DNA of 64,000 nucleotides from Mariniphaga sp964398855 (GCA_964398855.1 CAYNOQ010000002.1:13689-77688), one strand, 5' to 3'; counted from the stretch's first letter, positions 9,047-17,742 are shown. Numbers and translations: made by a program. Notes: a model not told the origin generated them from the sequence alone.

Positions 9047-11386
9047 ATGAGACAATTTTTTAAACTTGTTTTGATTTTCGCTTTTGTATTTAATTTGATG
9101 GTTTCGTGCGGCAACCAAGCCGGGCAACCCGGCCTTGAAAATGCAGTGATTTTGATTTCACCGTCGCTCACTTCGCCTATGTTGGAAACAGCTCCGCTGG
9201 TTTTGACCGAGGAGGTTGCCAAAAGAACTTCACTCAATTTGCAGCAGGTTAGCGACTGGAACAGTAAGACCGTGATTGCACTGGCGCTTTCGGGTGACAA
9301 AGAGCTGTTCGGGAAAGCCGTTCCGGCGAGCAGCGATGGCAGCAGCCCCGAATTTAAAGCTGAAGGTTTCCGGTTAAAATATGTTGAAGAGGGCGGCAAA
9401 AAGACGCTTTGGATTATCGGTGCCGATGCACGCGGTGTTCTCTTCGGAATTGGTAAGCTGCTGAGAATAGCCGAACTGGAGGATGGGCTGTTCCGTATTC
9501 CGGAAGCTGTTGATTATGCCACTTCACCTGAATATCCGCTTCGCGGTCATCAGTTTGGTTACCGAAATACCGCCAATTCATGGGATGCCTGGGATATTGA
9601 GCAGTTTGACCAGCACTTCAGGGAGCAGGTTCTTTTTGGCGCAAACAGCTTTGAGAGTATTCCATTTCAGGAGGAAAAAATCAGCGAGCACATGAAGATT
9701 CCGCGCGATGTCATGAATGTGGCAATGAGCGAAATATGCCTGAAATATGATGCAGAATACTGGGTATGGACGCCGGCAACATTTGATTTGAAGAATACCG
9801 GACTGCGCACAAAAGAGATTGAAAAGCATGAAGCATTCTATAAGGCTTGTCCGCGTTTAGATGCAGTTTTTTTCCCGGGTGGCGATCCGGGTAACAATCT
9901 TCCCGAAGATGTGATGCCTTTCCTTGAGGAGCTCACCACAATTTTGCATAAATATCACCCTGATGCCACCATGTGGATATCTCTGCAAGGCTTCAGCGAA
10001 AAAAGCGTAAAATACTTTTTTGATTATCTGAATGAAAAAAGCCCCGACTGGCTGGAAGGCGTTGCCAACGGACCGAGCAGTCCGCCGGTTGAAATTGAGC
10101 GCCAGCTTCTGCCGGAGAAATATAAACTCAGGCTCTATCCCGACATTACTCATACTGTCAGATGTTCTTATCCGGTGAAGCAGTGGGATCAGGCTTATGC
10201 ACTCACCGAAGGGCGCGAATGCACCAATCCGCAACCTTTATATTATGCGGAAATTTTCAGGAGAGATATGCCCCCAACCGACGGGTTTCTCTCTTATTCT
10301 GATGGAGTTAACGACGACGTGAACAAGGTGGTATGGAGCTGGTTGGGCTGGGATTCCAAGGCAGATGTAAAAGAGATTGTCACCGAATATACCCGCTTTT
10401 TCTTTGGAAATCGGGTTGCAGAAAAGGCTTCCGAAGGAATTTTGGCTTTAGAGGAAAATTGGGTAGGTCCGTTAGAGGGGAATGAAACAGTTGGAAAAAC
10501 GCTCGAATTGTGGAAAACGATTGATGCTGAAAATCCGCAGTTAGCTGGCAACTGGCGCTGGCAGCAGCTGGTGATGCGTGCTTACTACGACAGCTTTGTT
10601 CAGCAACGGCAGGCATACGAAAGAGGGCTTGAAAAAGAGGCTTATGAAATTCTTGCAAATGCCGGCACCACCGGCGCCGACAAGGCAATGGACGAAGCGC
10701 TTAAAGTGTTGGAGAAGGCAGAAACAGAGCCTGCTGCACAGGAGCTTCGGGAAATTATCGTAGATTATTGCGAGCAGCTGTTCCAATCGGTTGGTTTGCA
10801 AACCAGCGTGCCAAAATATGGTGCAAAAAATCACGAAAGGGGAGCAATTCTCGATTTTATTGATTACCCGCTGAACAACCGCTGGTGGCTTGAAGATGAG
10901 TTTGAAAAAGTGAGGGAAATGAAATCGGAGCAGCAGAAAATTGCCCGGCTTGATTTTATCAGAACCTATGAAACGCCCGGTGAAGGCAGTTTCTATGACA
11001 ATATTTCCAGCGCGGATGCAAAGCATGTGGTTTCTGAAACCGATGATGCCATCGACTATCTGTGGGAGGAGAACGGTTTCAGCCGCAAAAGGCTCTCTAC
11101 CCAGCTTTTCCAGTTCAGCCCGGTTTTGGAATATGACGAACTTGATCCGAAGTCGGATTATCTGATCCGCGTTGCCGGATACGGCGAAGCGCTGCTTCGT
11201 GCCAACGGTGAGCGGCTCACGCCAACAAAATATGAGAAAGGATATGAGCAGTTTAAGGAGTTTCCACTGCCAAAAGAGCTGATTAAAGAGGGTAAACTGA
11301 AAATCACCTTCGACCGCCCCGATGAAGGACACCTTAACTGGCGCATGCAGTCGCGCGTAACCGATGTTTGGGTGCTGAAGCAGTGA
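9047..11386 (+). CDS. Lipoprotein of the GH20/GH67-like glycoside hydrolase superfamily, uncharacterised
   Basis: 779 residues with a lipoprotein signal (hydrophobic core, then VSCGNQ, Cys21). Residues about 35-150 look like the alpha/beta N-terminal domain shared by GH20, GH67 and GH84 enzymes (ILISPSL, VLTEEVAKR, WIIGADARGVLFGIGKLLR). A TIM-barrel-like domain follows from about 160 (YPLRGHQFGYR), with acidic motifs such as VFFPGGDPGN near 280 and LSYSDGVNDD near 420. A helical region lies at about 460-600 and a beta-sandwich end (LDPKSDYLIRV) at about 690-779. The C-terminal third matches the truncated gene at 1-918. It probably removes a terminal sugar or uronic acid from an oligosaccharide, but the catalytic residues and family are not certain. 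Confidence 0.7.
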   Translation: MRQFFKLVLIFAFVFNLMVSCGNQAGQPGLENAVILISPSLTSPMLETAPLVLTEEVAKRTSLNLQQVSDWNSKTVIALALSGDKELFGKAVPASSDGSSPEFKAEGFRLKYVEEGGKKTLWIIGADARGVLFGIGKLLRIAELEDGLFRIPEAVDYATSPEYPLRGHQFGYRNTANSWDAWDIEQFDQHFREQVLFGANSFESIPFQEEKISEHMKIPRDVMNVAMSEICLKYDAEYWVWTPATFDLKNTGLRTKEIEKHEAFYKACPRLDAVFFPGGDPGNNLPEDVMPFLEELTTILHKYHPDATMWISLQGFSEKSVKYFFDYLNEKSPDWLEGVANGPSSPPVEIERQLLPEKYKLRLYPDITHTVRCSYPVKQWDQAYALTEGRECTNPQPLYYAEIFRRDMPPTDGFLSYSDGVNDDVNKVVWSWLGWDSKADVKEIVTEYTRFFFGNRVAEKASEGILALEENWVGPLEGNETVGKTLELWKTIDAENPQLAGNWRWQQLVMRAYYDSFVQQRQAYERGLEKEAYEILANAGTTGADKAMDEALKVLEKAETEPAAQELREIIVDYCEQLFQSVGLQTSVPKYGAKNHERGAILDFIDYPLNNRWWLEDEFEKVREMKSEQQKIARLDFIRTYETPGEGSFYDNISSADAKHVVSETDDAIDYLWEENGFSRKRLSTQLFQFSPVLEYDELDPKSDYLIRVAGYGEALLRANGERLTPTKYEKGYEQFKEFPLPKELIKEGKLKITFDRPDEGHLNWRMQSRVTDVWVLKQ

Positions 11387-11432
11387 GAAGAGATTTGGAG
11401 GTTGCTTTCTCAAAAAATAATTATATTTGAAT

Positions 11433-11469
11433 AATGGAACTCGTCCTGAAAATAGGGACGAGTTCCATT
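11433..11469 (+). terminator. Strong intrinsic terminator-like hairpin after the GH20/GH67-like gene
   Basis: AATGGAACTCGTCC (11433-11446) pairs almost perfectly with GGACGAGTTCCATT (11456-11469) around a 9-base loop; a T-containing stretch follows. It separates this gene from the GH16 gene. Confidence 0.7.
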
Positions 11470-11596
11470 TATTCGTTAATAATCAGTCTGAAACTATTAA
11501 CAGCCCGTAATTGGCTGGATTATTTGTATTTATCAGCTTAACCTTAACATCTAGAAGTGCTTCGCAATGTTTTTTATGATTTTTAAAAATAAGTAG

Positions 11597-12373
11597 ATGA
11601 AATACTTACCATTTTTTTTGTTTATAACCCTACCATTTTTGGCAACGCCGCAACGCCCGGCGCAAGGACCTGTTTCCGATAAAATACATAATCCGCTGGA
11701 AATGGGTTATAAGCTGGTGTGGAGCGATGAGTTTGAGGGAAATCATCTGGATACGACCAAATGGCGCGTTCGCGGGATTGGATCCCGAGCAGTTTCTTAT
11801 GTTTCTCCACGTGCTGTGAAAGTTGAAGGCGGATATCTGAAACTGTTTGCACTGAATGAAAACGACACTTTGTTTGCAAGCGCTGTTGGTACGCAGGGTT
11901 TATTTATGGCAAAATACGGTTGGTTTGAATGTCGTGCACAGGTACAAAAGTCGCCGGGAGGGGTATGGGCTGCCTTCTGGATTCAGTCAGCAGAAATTTC
12001 CAAAGGGGAAGATCCTGCAAAATTTGGCGCTGAAATCGATATCATGGAATGTTTCCGTAAACTGGGAGATGATATTGTTTCACATAACGTTCACTGGGCA
12101 TACGGACCTAACCAACAGTCAACACGGGGTTACCAGAGCTATTTGGAGGGGTTGGGAGAAGGATTTCACAATTTTGCACTGGAATGGTTGCCTGATCGCT
12201 ATATCTTCTATGTTGACGGGCTGAAGTTTTATGAGGTTATGCAGGGAATTTCACAAATTGAGGAGTACCTTATTTTGAGCATGGAATATCCCAATAATCT
12301 GAAAGAAGTTGAGAAGTCGGTTTTTCCTGATGTTTTTCTGGTTGATTATGTGAGGGTTTATCAAAAAGAGTAA
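11597..12373 (+). CDS. Secreted GH16 family glycoside hydrolase (beta-glucanase/laminarinase/agarase type)
   Basis: 258 residues with a short signal peptide (FFLFITLPFLATPQ). It has the GH16 jelly-roll pattern: YKLVWSDEFEGNHLDTTKW near the start, YGWFECRAQV, WAAFWIQS, and the retaining catalytic motif EIDIME (nucleophile E146, D148, acid/base E151), followed by FHNFALEWLPDRYIFYVDG and the final VDYVRVYQK. This is the standard single-domain length. The family hydrolyses beta-1,3, beta-1,4 or galactan linkages; the exact substrate cannot be read from the motif. It is the only firmly classifiable endo-acting enzyme of the 5' glycan region. Confidence 0.92.
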   Translation: MKYLPFFLFITLPFLATPQRPAQGPVSDKIHNPLEMGYKLVWSDEFEGNHLDTTKWRVRGIGSRAVSYVSPRAVKVEGGYLKLFALNENDTLFASAVGTQGLFMAKYGWFECRAQVQKSPGGVWAAFWIQSAEISKGEDPAKFGAEIDIMECFRKLGDDIVSHNVHWAYGPNQQSTRGYQSYLEGLGEGFHNFALEWLPDRYIFYVDGLKFYEVMQGISQIEEYLILSMEYPNNLKEVEKSVFPDVFLVDYVRVYQKE

Positions 12374-12446
12374 AAATTTCAAAAGGTCACAGGAATACAT
12401 AGGCAAAGCCTGAGGTCTGGGATTTATATTCAAAGAAATACCCATT

Positions 12447-12475
12447 AAAAAAGGGAAGCCATGCTTCCCTTTTTT
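12447..12475. terminator. Bidirectional intrinsic terminator between GH16 and the exb operon
   Basis: AAAAAAGGGAAGC-CAT-GCTTCCCTTTTTT forms a stem flanked by A and T tracts, so it can end the GH16 transcript on the plus strand and the exbD transcript on the minus strand. Confidence 0.85.
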
Positions 12476-12480
12476 AAAAA

Positions 12481-12951
12481 CTATCTTTGTACTTTTTTTC
12501 TCGAAGAATAGTTGATATGCAGTGCTGCGGATTTTCGCAGCTCCTGTTTTATATCGGTAACAATCCCCATTTTCGTATTTTCATCCACCTTCAGTGATGT
12601 GATCATCATGGGTCTTTCAGCCTCATTTCTGGCTTCTCTTTCTGCAATGATATATTCCTGAATGTCAGGAACGCCTGCAAACTGGTCATTGAGCTGAATC
12701 CGGGATGCTATCCCAAAATGCTTTTGGTATTCGGGCAGCGGTTCTCCCACATAGATATAGCTTACCAATGATTTTTTCTCCAGTTTTGTCAGTTCAGTTG
12801 CTCCGGGCAGTGTGATTTTTACCATATATGTTACTTCACGCATGGTTGTAGTAACCATGAAGAAGAACAGCAACATGAAAACAATGTCGGGTAATGAAGC
12901 TGTCGAAATGGGTGGAAGTTCTTTTTCTCCTTTTTTTCTGAATTTACTCAT
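12481..12951 (-). CDS. exbD: ExbD/TolR-family biopolymer transport protein (second ExbD)
   Basis: 156 residues with the ExbD layout: a short cytoplasmic N-terminus, one membrane helix (IVFMLLFFFMVTTTM, residues 25-39) with the conserved Asp (PDIVFM) that takes part in proton conduction, then a periplasmic domain. It is the last gene of a four-gene operon; its ATG directly abuts the stop codon of the upstream exbD with no gap. With ExbB it should form the proton-driven motor energising an outer-membrane process; no TonB is encoded in the window, so the partner is elsewhere. Confidence 0.9.
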   Translation of the reverse strand: MSKFRKKGEKELPPISTASLPDIVFMLLFFFMVTTTMREVTYMVKITLPGATELTKLEKKSLVSYIYVGEPLPEYQKHFGIASRIQLNDQFAGVPDIQEYIIAEREARNEAERPMMITSLKVDENTKMGIVTDIKQELRKSAALHINYSSRKKVQR

Positions 12952-13530
12952 TTATCTTCCTCCTACTCTTTTTGGTTCAGCCTCCGAAATTCTGGATGGA
13001 TAAATTTCCCGGACAGCATCCTGCTGTTCCTTGTCCAGATCATTAAAGGCTTTTCCGAATTGAATTTTTGCCAACTCATCTCTCAGTTCACTAATAGCAG
13101 CAACCAGCTCGTTTTGAACAGCGATGTAAGTGCCATATTGAGTATCCATGTCATTGCGCAGTGAGATAACCCCCTTGGTTATCATCACATCTCCGAAGTA
13201 GGGAACGGTTTTTTGTTCCTTTTCAGGGAGATGCTCTTCATTGCGCGGGTTAGCCATGAATTCCTTAGCCATATCGCGTAGGTTTTCAATTCTGGCATAT
13301 TCGTTTTCCACCAGAAGTTGGTTGTCCCGGTTCACCAGAACAACAAACACGTTACGCTCCTTGATCATCTGATCGTCATCTTTGAGCGTCTCGGGATCAA
13401 CCCATTGCGGAAGTCTTCTTTCCAGACCGCTGTCAACGTCCATCGTGGTTGTTACCAGGAAAAAGATGAGCAACATAAAAGCAATGTCAGCTAAAGATGT
13501 TGCCGGTATTTCAGGTGTTTTTCTTGCCAT
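12952..13530 (-). CDS. exbD: ExbD/TolR-family biopolymer transport protein (first ExbD, long periplasmic domain)
   Basis: 192 residues. The N-terminal membrane helix LADIAFMLLIFFLVTTTM carries the conserved Asp, and the preceding cytoplasmic stretch (ARKTPEIPATS) is typical. The periplasmic part is longer than in its neighbour and includes a helical, charged region (ELRDELAKIQFGKAFNDL) before a basic end (PKRVGGR). Two dissimilar ExbD proteins in one operon are usual in Bacteroidota and suggest a heteromeric ExbD pair. It is 33 bases downstream of the small membrane protein gene. Confidence 0.9.
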   Translation of the reverse strand: MARKTPEIPATSLADIAFMLLIFFLVTTTMDVDSGLERRLPQWVDPETLKDDDQMIKERNVFVVLVNRDNQLLVENEYARIENLRDMAKEFMANPRNEEHLPEKEQKTVPYFGDVMITKGVISLRNDMDTQYGTYIAVQNELVAAISELRDELAKIQFGKAFNDLDKEQQDAVREIYPSRISEAEPKRVGGR

Positions 13531-13563
13531 ATTAAATTTTCCTGTTTTAGTACCACGAATTAA

Positions 13564-14025
13564 TTACTTCTTAAATAAACGGGTGACAGACGACAACACG
13601 ATAGATAGAATGGCTAATCCAAAGAGGATATACGTGGCATATAATCCTGCATCAACCAGTTTAGCTACTTTTGGTGTCAGTGTCCCGTCGTTAATAAATT
13701 TTTGTACACCGATAAACTGCGGAATTGCATCTGAAGCAATCAGATACGACACAAGGGCAACAACTCCAAGGAAAGCTATGGAAATGAGCCCTTTTTTCGC
13801 TATTTCAAAATCGGTCGTCATCAGAAAGATGTTTGCAATAATTGCAATTCCTCCTGTAGCAATAAGTAGAATGTAAGCCCAGACAAGGTTGGAATTAATC
13901 CAGTTTCCCATCGTCATATCAGCATCGTTGTCACTAATGTTAACCATCATGGATACGACTAATACTGCCGATACAATGAGCAGGGCCCACAAAATTATTG
14001 TAGTGAACTTCTCTAATCTTCCCAT
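13564..14025 (-). CDS. Four-helix membrane protein of the ExbB/ExbD operon, function unknown
   Basis: 153 residues with about four predicted membrane segments: IILWALLIVSAVLVVSMMV, VWAYILLIATGGIAIIANI, GLISIAFLGVVALVSYLIA and ATYILFGLAILSIVLSSVT. It lies between exbB and exbD with a gap of only 3 bases from exbB, a position I associate with Bacteroidota ExbBD loci. No catalytic motif is visible. It may be an accessory subunit of the motor, inferred only from operon position. Confidence 0.8.
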   Translation of the reverse strand: MGRLEKFTTIILWALLIVSAVLVVSMMVNISDNDADMTMGNWINSNLVWAYILLIATGGIAIIANIFLMTTDFEIAKKGLISIAFLGVVALVSYLIASDAIPQFIGVQKFINDGTLTPKVAKLVDAGLYATYILFGLAILSIVLSSVTRLFKK

Positions 14026-14028
14026 TGG

Positions 14029-14838
14029 TTATCCTTGTTGTTTTTTAACTTGATATTTTACCAGCAAATCCAGAAGTGAAATGGATGCGTCTTCCATATT
14101 ATTCACAATGCTGTCAATTTTTGCAACACAGTAGTTGTAGAAGAACTGCAGGATAATTGCTACCAGCAAACCGCCCACAGTCGTAATCAAAGCTACTTTA
14201 ATACCACCGGCAACCAGTGAGGGAGAAATATCCCCGGCAATTTCAATGGCATCGAAAGCAACAATCATCCCCACAACGGTTCCAAGGAACCCAAGCATAG
14301 GCGCCAGTGCAATAAACAGTGCAATCCAGCTTAATCCTTTTTCAAGGAGACCTGTCTGTACACCACCGTAGGAAATAATTGATTTTTCAACCATGTCAAT
14401 TCCATGATCGAAACGGTCAAGTCCCTGATAAAAAATACTGGCTACAGGACCCCGGGTTTTTCTGCAAACATCTTTTGCAGCCTCTACCCCTCCACTTTCA
14501 AGAGCCTGTTCAACTTTTACCAGCAGTTTTTTTGTGTTTGATGTTGCAAGATTCAGATAGAGAACTCTTTCAATTGCAAACGCCAAACCTAAAATCAAAC
14601 TGATTAAAATGAAGGACATAAACATTGGACCGCCTTCAATAAACTTCTGTTTGAGCTGGCTGTGCAGTGACTGTCCTCCTTCTGCTGCAGCGGCGGCTGC
14701 TTCAAAAGGATCAGCTGCCACTACCTGTTCTTGTTCCTGTTGATCAGCAGCGGGCTCCTGATCCTGAGCAACCACAGCATTTGTTGCCATGAAAAACAGC
14801 ATTCCTGATAATGCCATTAAAGCGAATAGTCTTTTCAT
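14029..14838 (-). CDS. exbB: MotA/TolQ/ExbB proton channel family protein
   Basis: 269 residues. It begins with a signal-peptide-like helix, then an acidic, Gln/Ala-rich stretch (about residues 25-55), then the three ExbB/TolQ helices: MSFILISLILGLAFAIERV, LSWIALFIALAPMLGFLGTV and ALITTVGGLLVAIILQFF. The GLLGTVxGM-like motif is present as LGFLGTVVGMI. It forms the pentameric inner-membrane proton channel together with ExbD. It is the first gene of the operon; an exact TAnnTTTG match about 114 bases upstream (14952-14959) is a likely promoter. Confidence 0.92.
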   Translation of the reverse strand: MKRLFALMALSGMLFFMATNAVVAQDQEPAADQQEQEQVVAADPFEAAAAAAEGGQSLHSQLKQKFIEGGPMFMSFILISLILGLAFAIERVLYLNLATSNTKKLLVKVEQALESGGVEAAKDVCRKTRGPVASIFYQGLDRFDHGIDMVEKSIISYGGVQTGLLEKGLSWIALFIALAPMLGFLGTVVGMIVAFDAIEIAGDISPSLVAGGIKVALITTVGGLLVAIILQFFYNYCVAKIDSIVNNMEDASISLLDLLVKYQVKKQQG

Positions 14839-14951
14839 AATAAATACGAATTTTTTAGTTAATAATCTCCTTGATACTTTAAAATTTATTTAATCTGAAT
14901 ATTTAATTCCTGATTTAACACAACAAATAACACGTTTTCAAATGAAAAAAT

Positions 14952-14959
14952 CAAATTTA
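14952..14959 (-). promoter_or_regulatory. Candidate -7 promoter element of the exb operon
   Basis: On the minus strand the bases read TAAATTTG, an exact TAnnTTTG match about 114 bases before the exbB ATG. No clear -33 TTTG is seen. Confidence 0.35.
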
Positions 14960-15181
14960 ATGGAGTGAATTTTTTAGTTAAAATTTATAAAATCCGGATT
15001 TTTCCTATCGGAGCTAATTCTTTTTCTTTGTAATCTCGCTGATGTCCAGCGTTTTGCCTGTTTTTGCGTTTACTGAATCCTCACAATTTGCAAAAAGATT
15101 AATTTTTTTACTCCCGATTTTCAAAATTTCAAATCACTCTTTTTTTCATTTGCCGGGTAAAATGCCCGTTTCATTTTCAAG

Positions 15182-15268
15182 CGGAGAGAGAGGGATTCGA
15201 ACCCTCGGTACCGTTTCCGGTACACACGCTTTCCAGGCGTGCCAGATAAGCCACTCCTGCACCTCTCC
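15182..15268 (-). tRNA. tRNA-Ser (anticodon GGA)
   Basis: 87 bases on the minus strand. The acceptor arms GGAGAGG and TCTCTCC pair with one G-U, the discriminator is G as usual for serine, and the anticodon stem CACGC/GCGTG encloses the loop CTGGAAA with anticodon GGA. A long class II variable arm (TACCGGAAACGGTA) and the T-arm GAGGG-TTCGAAT-CCCTC are present. CCA is not encoded. A TAnnTTTG match (15296-15303, minus) lies 28 bases upstream. Confidence 0.97.
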
Positions 15269-15482
15269 AATTTTTTCAGATTTGAAAATAAGTGCCAAAA
15301 TTAATAAAAAATCAGGATAAAATGAGCTTGAAAAATTATTTCATGCAATTCCTGTAAAATAATCTCAAAGAAACTGAATGAAACTAAATTATGCGCAATC
15401 ACCTGCTTTCGCTTTGTATATGTTTCGCATAACTTACTAAAGCTTTCTTTTGTTTTCGATAAAATTCAGGGAAAGGATACGA

Positions 15483-16247
15483 TTAAATTCCGAACAGGTT
15501 TCTTGCATTTTGGGTGGTTCTGCAGGCAACTTCATTCACCGGCAAATCAAAAACTTTGGCAATGGTCTGAATCACATAAACAATATATGACGGCTCATTG
15601 CGCTTGCCCCGTTTGGGAACGGGCGCCAGATACGGGGAGTCTGTTTCAACTACGATATTTTCTAACGGAATATTTTTAATCACTTTCTGCAATTCACTGT
15701 TTTTGAAGGTAACAACTCCACCAATACCCATCATAAAGCCTAAATCTACGATTTGTGAGGCTTCCTTCTCACTCCCTGTAAAGCAATGGAAAATACCTTT
15801 GAGCGAACCGTCCTGCTCTTCTCTGACGATGGAAATAATCTCCTGAAATGAGCTTCGCTCGTGAATAACAATTGGCAAATCATGTTTTTTTGCCAGTTTA
15901 ATCTGATATCTGAAAGCGTCTTGCTGCTCTTTTTTCAATGTTTTGTCCCAGTGCAGGTCAATGCCGATCTCCCCGATTCCATAAAACTTTCTTTTTTCCA
16001 GCCAATATTCCACTGCCTGAAGCTCTTCCCTGTAGTCTGCGGCAACCGAAGAGGGATGCAGCCCCATCAGCGGAAAGCAGAGATGAGGATAAGTATCGGA
16101 CAAATCAAGAAGACGCTTGACGGTTGAAGAGTCCAGATTGGGCAGGATTATCTTCTTGACACCATTGTCATAAGCCCGCTGAAGCACTTCGTCAATGTCG
16201 TGCAAATAGTCTTCAAGATAAATATGTGCATGTGTATCAACCAGCAT
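15483..16247 (-). CDS. tatD: TatD family metal-dependent hydrolase (DNase)
   Basis: 254 residues from the ATG at 16247; an earlier in-frame TTG at 16271 adds eight residues not expected for the family. Metal-binding motifs are present: DTHAHIY at the N-terminus, GEIGIDLHW (Glu and Asp/His), IVIHER, GIFHCFTGS and VETDSPYLAP. TatD proteins are cytoplasmic 3'-5' exonucleases on single-stranded DNA and RNA, and some act on D-aminoacyl-tRNA. It lies downstream of gdhA on the same strand but is separated by a terminator-like inverted repeat. Confidence 0.93.
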   Translation of the reverse strand: MLVDTHAHIYLEDYLHDIDEVLQRAYDNGVKKIILPNLDSSTVKRLLDLSDTYPHLCFPLMGLHPSSVAADYREELQAVEYWLEKRKFYGIGEIGIDLHWDKTLKKEQQDAFRYQIKLAKKHDLPIVIHERSSFQEIISIVREEQDGSLKGIFHCFTGSEKEASQIVDLGFMMGIGGVVTFKNSELQKVIKNIPLENIVVETDSPYLAPVPKRGKRNEPSYIVYVIQTIAKVFDLPVNEVACRTTQNARNLFGI

Positions 16248-16279
16248 TTTTAAAGCTTGAATTTGCTCCAAAAATAAAA

Positions 16280-16344
16280 AAGTGTTTTAATCTGACTGTG
16301 TTTTCAATTTTAACAAAAGATTAAATAATCAGATTAAAACACTT
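16280..16344 (-). terminator. Long-loop intrinsic terminator-like inverted repeat after gdhA
   Basis: A perfect 16-bp inverted repeat (AAGTGTTTTAATCTGA at 16280-16295 and its complement at 16329-16344) encloses a 33-base loop. Read on the minus strand, the second arm is followed directly by a T-rich tract, as in a Rho-independent terminator for gdhA. The stem is A/T-rich and the loop unusually long. Confidence 0.55.
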
Positions 16345-16371
16345 GACAAACATAAAGTTGCATTTGCAAAA

Positions 16372-17715
16372 TCAGACTACTCCCTGATCGAGCATAGCAT
16401 CAGCTATTTTCACAAATCCGCCAATGTTTGCACCTTTAATGTAATTTACCTTACTCTTTTGGTCAGATGTTACCCCATAGTTAACACAAGTGCTGTGAAT
16501 ATTCTCCATTATCACTTTCAGACGCTCGTCAACCTCTTCACTTGTCCAGTTAATCCGCATGTTATTTTGTGACATTTCTAATCCGGAAACTGAAACTCCG
16601 CCTGCATTGACAGCTTTCCCCGGTGCAAAAACAATATTTTCCGAAAGAAATTCGGCAGCATCGGCAGTTGTTCCCATGTTGGAAACTTCGGCAACCAGAT
16701 AGCAGTTGTTTTTCACTAGCTGCCGTGCATCGTCAATGTTCAGCTCATTTTGTGTTGCGCAGGGCATTGCTACGTTTAGAGGAACTTCCCACGGTTTTTC
16801 CCCTGGAATAAATTTTGCGCCGAACTCTTGTGCATAAGGCTCAACCACATCATTGTTGGAAGCCCGCAGTTCGAGCATATAGTCAACTTTTTCGCCTTTC
16901 ACTCCGTTGGGATCATAAATGTATCCGTCGGGACCGGAAATAGTAACCACTTTGCCACCCAGTTCATTGATTTTTTCAACCGTTCCCCAGGCAACATTTC
17001 CGAAACCGGAAACACCGAAAGTGAGTCCTTCAATATCTTTCCCCATGCGTCTGAGCATGTGCTGCACAAAATAGACTGCTCCATAGCCGGTGGCTTCCGG
17101 GCGAATGAGGCTGCCTCCCCATCCAAGTCCCTTTCCGGTGAAAACTCCGGTGAATTCGTTGTTGAGCCTTTTATACTGACCATAAAGGTAGCCGATTTCG
17201 CGCTTTCCAACGCCAATATCACCTGCCGGAACGTCAGTGTTGTGCCCGATGTGCCGGAAAAGCTCGTTCATAAACGACTGGCAGAAACGCATGATTTCGC
17301 TGTCTGATTTTCCTTTCGGACTAAAATCGGAACCGCCTTTTCCACCGCCCATCGGCAGGGAAGTAAGACTGTTCTTGAAAGTTTGCTCGAAACCTAAAAA
17401 CTTCAGGATGCTTAAATTGACACTTTGATGAAAACGGATTCCTCCTTTATAGGGACCGATGGCGGAATTGAACTGAATTCGGTATCCGCGGTTTATCTGA
17501 ATTTCTCCCTTATCGTCAACCCAGGGAACACGAAAAATAATGGTGCGCTCAGGCTCTACCATTCTTTCGAGAATTTTTGCACGCTGGTATTGTGGTTTTT
17601 GCTGATAGTGTTCCCAGACGGAACCGACCACTTCTTCAACTGCCTGATGAAACTCTGTTTCCCCGGGTGTTCTCTGTTCTACGCTGGCAAGGAATTCGTT
17701 AATTGATACTGTCAT
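16372..17715 (-). CDS. gdhA: NADP-dependent glutamate dehydrogenase
   Basis: 447 residues, the usual length of the hexameric bacterial NADP enzyme that makes glutamate from 2-oxoglutarate and ammonium. Visible motifs are YKGGIRFHQSVN, SLPMGGGKGGSDF with the catalytic Lys, the DVPAGDIGVG loop, the Rossmann stretch FGVSGFGNVAWG and a C-terminal region typical of E. coli-like GdhA (GANIGGFVKIADAM). It is likely monocistronic: an exact TAATTTTG -7 match lies at 17743-17750 upstream and a long-loop terminator lies downstream. Confidence 0.96.
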   Translation of the reverse strand: MTVSINEFLASVEQRTPGETEFHQAVEEVVGSVWEHYQQKPQYQRAKILERMVEPERTIIFRVPWVDDKGEIQINRGYRIQFNSAIGPYKGGIRFHQSVNLSILKFLGFEQTFKNSLTSLPMGGGKGGSDFSPKGKSDSEIMRFCQSFMNELFRHIGHNTDVPAGDIGVGKREIGYLYGQYKRLNNEFTGVFTGKGLGWGGSLIRPEATGYGAVYFVQHMLRRMGKDIEGLTFGVSGFGNVAWGTVEKINELGGKVVTISGPDGYIYDPNGVKGEKVDYMLELRASNNDVVEPYAQEFGAKFIPGEKPWEVPLNVAMPCATQNELNIDDARQLVKNNCYLVAEVSNMGTTADAAEFLSENIVFAPGKAVNAGGVSVSGLEMSQNNMRINWTSEEVDERLKVIMENIHSTCVNYGVTSDQKSKVNYIKGANIGGFVKIADAMLDQGVV

Positions 17716-17742
17716 TTTTGCTCGTAATTAAATTATTTTGAA

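Noticed and set aside
10541..11413. 290-codon open frame on the minus strand inside the GH20/GH67-like gene
   Set aside because: It is antisense to a clear coding gene with signal peptide and paralogue; its translation is Phe/Leu/Cys-rich with no family features.
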